From assembly GCF_900113005.1 (NCBI RefSeq), contig NZ_FONW01000001.1:620001-684000 (forward strand): a stretch of DNA of 64,000 nt. The letters run 5' to 3'. A program made the translations under genes and the position numbers. This DNA comes from Sunxiuqinia elliptica. Lineage in GTDB: Bacteria > Bacteroidota > Bacteroidia > Bacteroidales > Prolixibacteraceae. How positions within the stretch are numbered: the stretch's first letter is position 1; the number at the start of each line of letters is the position of its first letter. Below the pieces are notes generated by a model, which saw only the letters and a program-made list of their open reading frames with translations, was not told where the DNA came from and searched no databases. Positions 61,681 through 64,000 of this stretch are shown piece after piece.

Positions 61681-61686
61681 CCTCCT
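61681..61686 (-). promoter_or_regulatory. Strong Shine-Dalgarno of topA
   Basis: AGGAGG on the minus strand, 4 bases before the topA ATG. Bacteroidota seldom use Shine-Dalgarno sequences, so this perfect match stands out and confirms the start codon. Confidence 0.5.
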
Positions 61687-61941
61687 GTTTTCTAAAAATT
61701 TCTGCAAATAAAAGAAAATGCTTGACCATCTTCAAATTTTAATTGAAGATTTTTACTTTCATATTTATTTGATAATGATTATTTTATTGCGCCTGAGCGC
61801 TTCTTTGAGTGCTGCTGAATCACCTTGCTCAGTCCTACTTAATTACTTCTTTTAGACAGGTGTTAGCTTGAAGTTTGGGTGCAATAATTGTTAATTGACT
61901 TGTTTTCAAATTGGAGAAAATAATATTCTTAATCCTTTCGT

Positions 61942-61949
61942 TATCTTTG
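61942..61949 (+). promoter_or_regulatory. -7 promoter element of the PBP1A gene
   Basis: TATCTTTG matches TAnnTTTG exactly, 25 bases before the start codon. The 298-base stretch 61677-61974 between topA and this gene holds nothing else recognised. Confidence 0.5.
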
Positions 61950-61974
61950 TCCGCGAATCTTCTTATCATACCGG

Positions 61975-64000
61975 ATGGAAAAAGAGAAAAATAAATTCAG
62001 AAAGTACAGTTACGCATTTTGGTCACTATACTTGGTTGGCCTGCTGATGGTTGTCGCCTTGTTCTTTTCGATAGCTAAAGGCAAGTTGGGCGAGATGCCT
62101 TCTTTTCGAGAGTTGGAGAACCCCCAGAGTTTATTAGCATCTGATGTTATTTCGCGAGATCATGTAACGCTGGGACGCTATTTTAGAGAGAACCGGAGTT
62201 ACGTAGCTTACGAGAATTTACCACCACAGTTGATTGATGCGTTGCTTGCAACTGAGGATGTTCGTTTTTATGAACATTCAGGGATTGACCTTCGAGGTTT
62301 GATGCGGGTTTTGAAAGGAGTGCTTTCCGGCGATACGAGCTCGGGAGGTGGAAGTACGATTAGTCAGCAGCTGGCGAAGATGCTTTTCCCGAGGAACGAA
62401 TTTGAAAATAAGCTGGAGCTGGTGATGCGCAAGTTCAAAGAATGGGTGATTGCGGTTAAACTGGAGAAAAGTTATACCAAGGAAGAAATTCTGACCATGT
62501 ACTTAAATAAGTACGACTTTTTGAATTTGGCTGTTGGAATCAAGTCGGCTTCACGAATTTATTTTAATATTGAACCGGACTCGCTGCAACTGCACCAAGC
62601 AGCAATGTTTGTGGGAATGGCGAAGAACTCGTCGTTGTATAATCCGTTGCGTCGTCCAGAGTTGACCAAAGACCGTAGAAATGTGGTTCTGGCGCAGATG
62701 GTAAAATATGGTTATATCAACAAACAAACCTATGATTCGGTGAAGGTGATGCCTTTGGGACTGGATTATCAAAAAGAAGATTTTAAGAGTGGTTTGGCAC
62801 CTTATTTTCGTGAGTATTTACGAATTACAATGGGAGCTTCGAAACCAGATCGAAGCAGATATGCCTCTTGGCAACAGATTAAATATGAAGAGGATTCAGT
62901 GGAGTGGGAGACCAATCCGCTTTTTGGCTGGTGTAAGAAGAATTTTAAGCCCGATGGAACAAACTACGATTTGTATGAGGATGGCTTAAAAATTCATACA
63001 ACCATTGATTCTCGGATGCAACGATATGCAGAAGAAGCCTTGGAGGAACACTTAAGGTTGGACCTACAGCCCAAATTTAAAAAGCACCTGAAAAGGTTGA
63101 AGAACCCTCCGTTTTCTGATGATATGAGTACTTCAGATGTTGATGATCTGTTGAATCGGGCCATTCGGCAAAGTGAAAGGTATCGGGTGCTTCGTCTGCA
63201 AGGAAAGAATTTCAAGCAAATACGGAAAGTATTCGAACAGCCAACAGAAATGGAAGTCTTTACTTGGCAAGGGGATAAAGATACCATCATGACTCCTCTG
63301 GATTCAATAAAACACTATTTGGGTTACTTCCGCTCATCCATTATGGCCATGGACTTGTCAACGGGGCAGGTTCGGGCATACGTTGGTGGTCCCAATTACA
63401 AGCATTTTATGTACGATATGGTAAAAGGAGGGAAGCGACAGGTAGGATCTACGGTCAAGCCTTTCTTGTACACGCTGGCCATGCAAAATGGCTTGTCGCC
63501 ATGTACTAAAGTGCCCAATGTAAGGCAGCAGTTTGTGATGCCTGATGGGACCATTTGGGAGGCTAAAAACTCGGGGAGTGCTCGTGAGGGTGAAATGGTA
63601 ACTCTGAAGTGGGGCTTGGCTAACTCGGTGAACCAGATTTCAGCTTGGGTGATGAAGCAATTTAATCCCCAATCGGTGGTTGATGTTATGGCTAAGATGG
63701 GGATTTATAGTTGGATTGATCCAGTACCATCGATGTTCTTGGGAACCTCCGATATTACGCTGTATGAAATGGTTGGTGCTTACGGAACATATGCGAATAA
63801 GGGCGTTTATACCCAACCGATATTTGTAACACATATTGAAGATAAACATGGCAATGTGATTGCTCGTTTCCGTCCCGAACGGCATGATGCAATTGATGAA
63901 AAAACGGCCTATCTGATGTTGAGTTTATTGCGCGGAGTGATTGATGGCGGTTCCGGAGGACGAGTGCGTTGGCATCCGGTTTATGGACAGATTAAGGGGC
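61975..64000 (+). CDS. Penicillin-binding protein 1A, class A (3' end outside window)
   Basis: 675 residues are visible from the ATG at 61975, and the frame is open to the window edge. Bifunctional peptidoglycan synthase: one TM helix (about 18-36, LYLVGLLMVVALFFSIA), a glycosyltransferase domain with the catalytic Glu in LLATEDVRFYEHSGID, and GGGSTISQQLAKMLF. The transpeptidase domain has the acyl-serine S492 in VGSTVKPFLYTLAM and the SxN-type NSVNQ. The C-terminal part is lost beyond 64000. Divergent from topA. Confidence 0.94.
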   Translation, partial: MEKEKNKFRKYSYAFWSLYLVGLLMVVALFFSIAKGKLGEMPSFRELENPQSLLASDVISRDHVTLGRYFRENRSYVAYENLPPQLIDALLATEDVRFYEHSGIDLRGLMRVLKGVLSGDTSSGGGSTISQQLAKMLFPRNEFENKLELVMRKFKEWVIAVKLEKSYTKEEILTMYLNKYDFLNLAVGIKSASRIYFNIEPDSLQLHQAAMFVGMAKNSSLYNPLRRPELTKDRRNVVLAQMVKYGYINKQTYDSVKVMPLGLDYQKEDFKSGLAPYFREYLRITMGASKPDRSRYASWQQIKYEEDSVEWETNPLFGWCKKNFKPDGTNYDLYEDGLKIHTTIDSRMQRYAEEALEEHLRLDLQPKFKKHLKRLKNPPFSDDMSTSDVDDLLNRAIRQSERYRVLRLQGKNFKQIRKVFEQPTEMEVFTWQGDKDTIMTPLDSIKHYLGYFRSSIMAMDLSTGQVRAYVGGPNYKHFMYDMVKGGKRQVGSTVKPFLYTLAMQNGLSPCTKVPNVRQQFVMPDGTIWEAKNSGSAREGEMVTLKWGLANSVNQISAWVMKQFNPQSVVDVMAKMGIYSWIDPVPSMFLGTSDITLYEMVGAYGTYANKGVYTQPIFVTHIEDKHGNVIARFRPERHDAIDEKTAYLMLSLLRGVIDGGSGGRVRWHPVYGQIKG

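Overview
The window is a stretch of a Bacteroidota chromosome, probably from the Marinilabiliales (Prolixibacteraceae-like) part of the phylum. The evidence is a near-complete set of gliding / type IX secretion (T9SS) genes (gldH, sprE/porW, porX, porP/sprF, gldK, gldL, gldM, gldN), a TonB receptor with an N-terminal carboxypeptidase-regulatory domain, DUF4296 and DUF2147 proteins, a one-motif sulfatase lipoprotein, and promoters of the Bacteroidota type (TAnnTTTG at -7). The family-level placement is inference. No tRNA, rRNA, insertion sequence, prophage or CRISPR array was seen.

Layout. 1-5.7 kb: phosphate uptake and sensing operon pstC(partial)-pstA-pstB-phoU-phoB-phoR. 5.7-9.4 kb: a VOC protein, a cobalamin riboswitch on the minus strand with no gene behind it, a DUF4296 lipoprotein coupled to a shrunken amidohydrolase, a radical SAM protein and a DUF2147 protein. 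9.7-18.8 kb: oligoendopeptidase F, a methyltransferase, a GH18 lipoprotein, an ECF sigma / anti-sigma / secreted protein unit, a second VOC protein, a small lipoprotein and a sulfatase. 18.86-19.20 kb: a degenerate array of sixteen 21-bp units. 19.4-23.2 kb: flavin reductase, M3 peptidase and two small CxxCH haem-binding proteins. 23.3-28.1 kb: a stand-alone carboxypeptidase-regulatory domain, a beta-helix lipoprotein and a TonB receptor behind a strongly structured leader. 28.3-35.7 kb: purT, a Crp/Fnr regulator and SDR, a C_GCAxxG_C_C protein, an unknown membrane protein, truncated globin, pgk and holB. 35.7-42.1 kb: a soluble PAS histidine kinase, then the tight operon PSP1(ricT)-gldH-trmB-atl-mrp.

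42.4-58 kb is the T9SS region: sprE/porW with a triplicated C-terminal module, porX, a convergent Mla-type ABC pair, mannose-1-phosphate guanylyltransferase, a second GldK-like lipoprotein with its own transcription unit, and the minus-strand operon porP-gldK-gldL-gldM-gldN. Upstream of it lie an arginase-fold protein that has lost its metal ligands, topA with an unusually strong Shine-Dalgarno, and a PBP1A gene cut by the window end.

How the genes work together: GldL/GldM form the proton-driven motor of T9SS, GldK/GldN the periplasmic ring, PorP/SprF an outer-membrane partner, SprE/PorW an outer-membrane lipoprotein link, GldH an accessory lipoprotein and PorX the cytoplasmic regulator. PstCAB-PhoU-PhoBR handles phosphate. 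The most unusual items are the gene-less B12 riboswitch transcript, the 21-bp array, the structured TonB leader with a direct-repeat element shared by two promoters, and the dead arginase homologue next to the T9SS operon.
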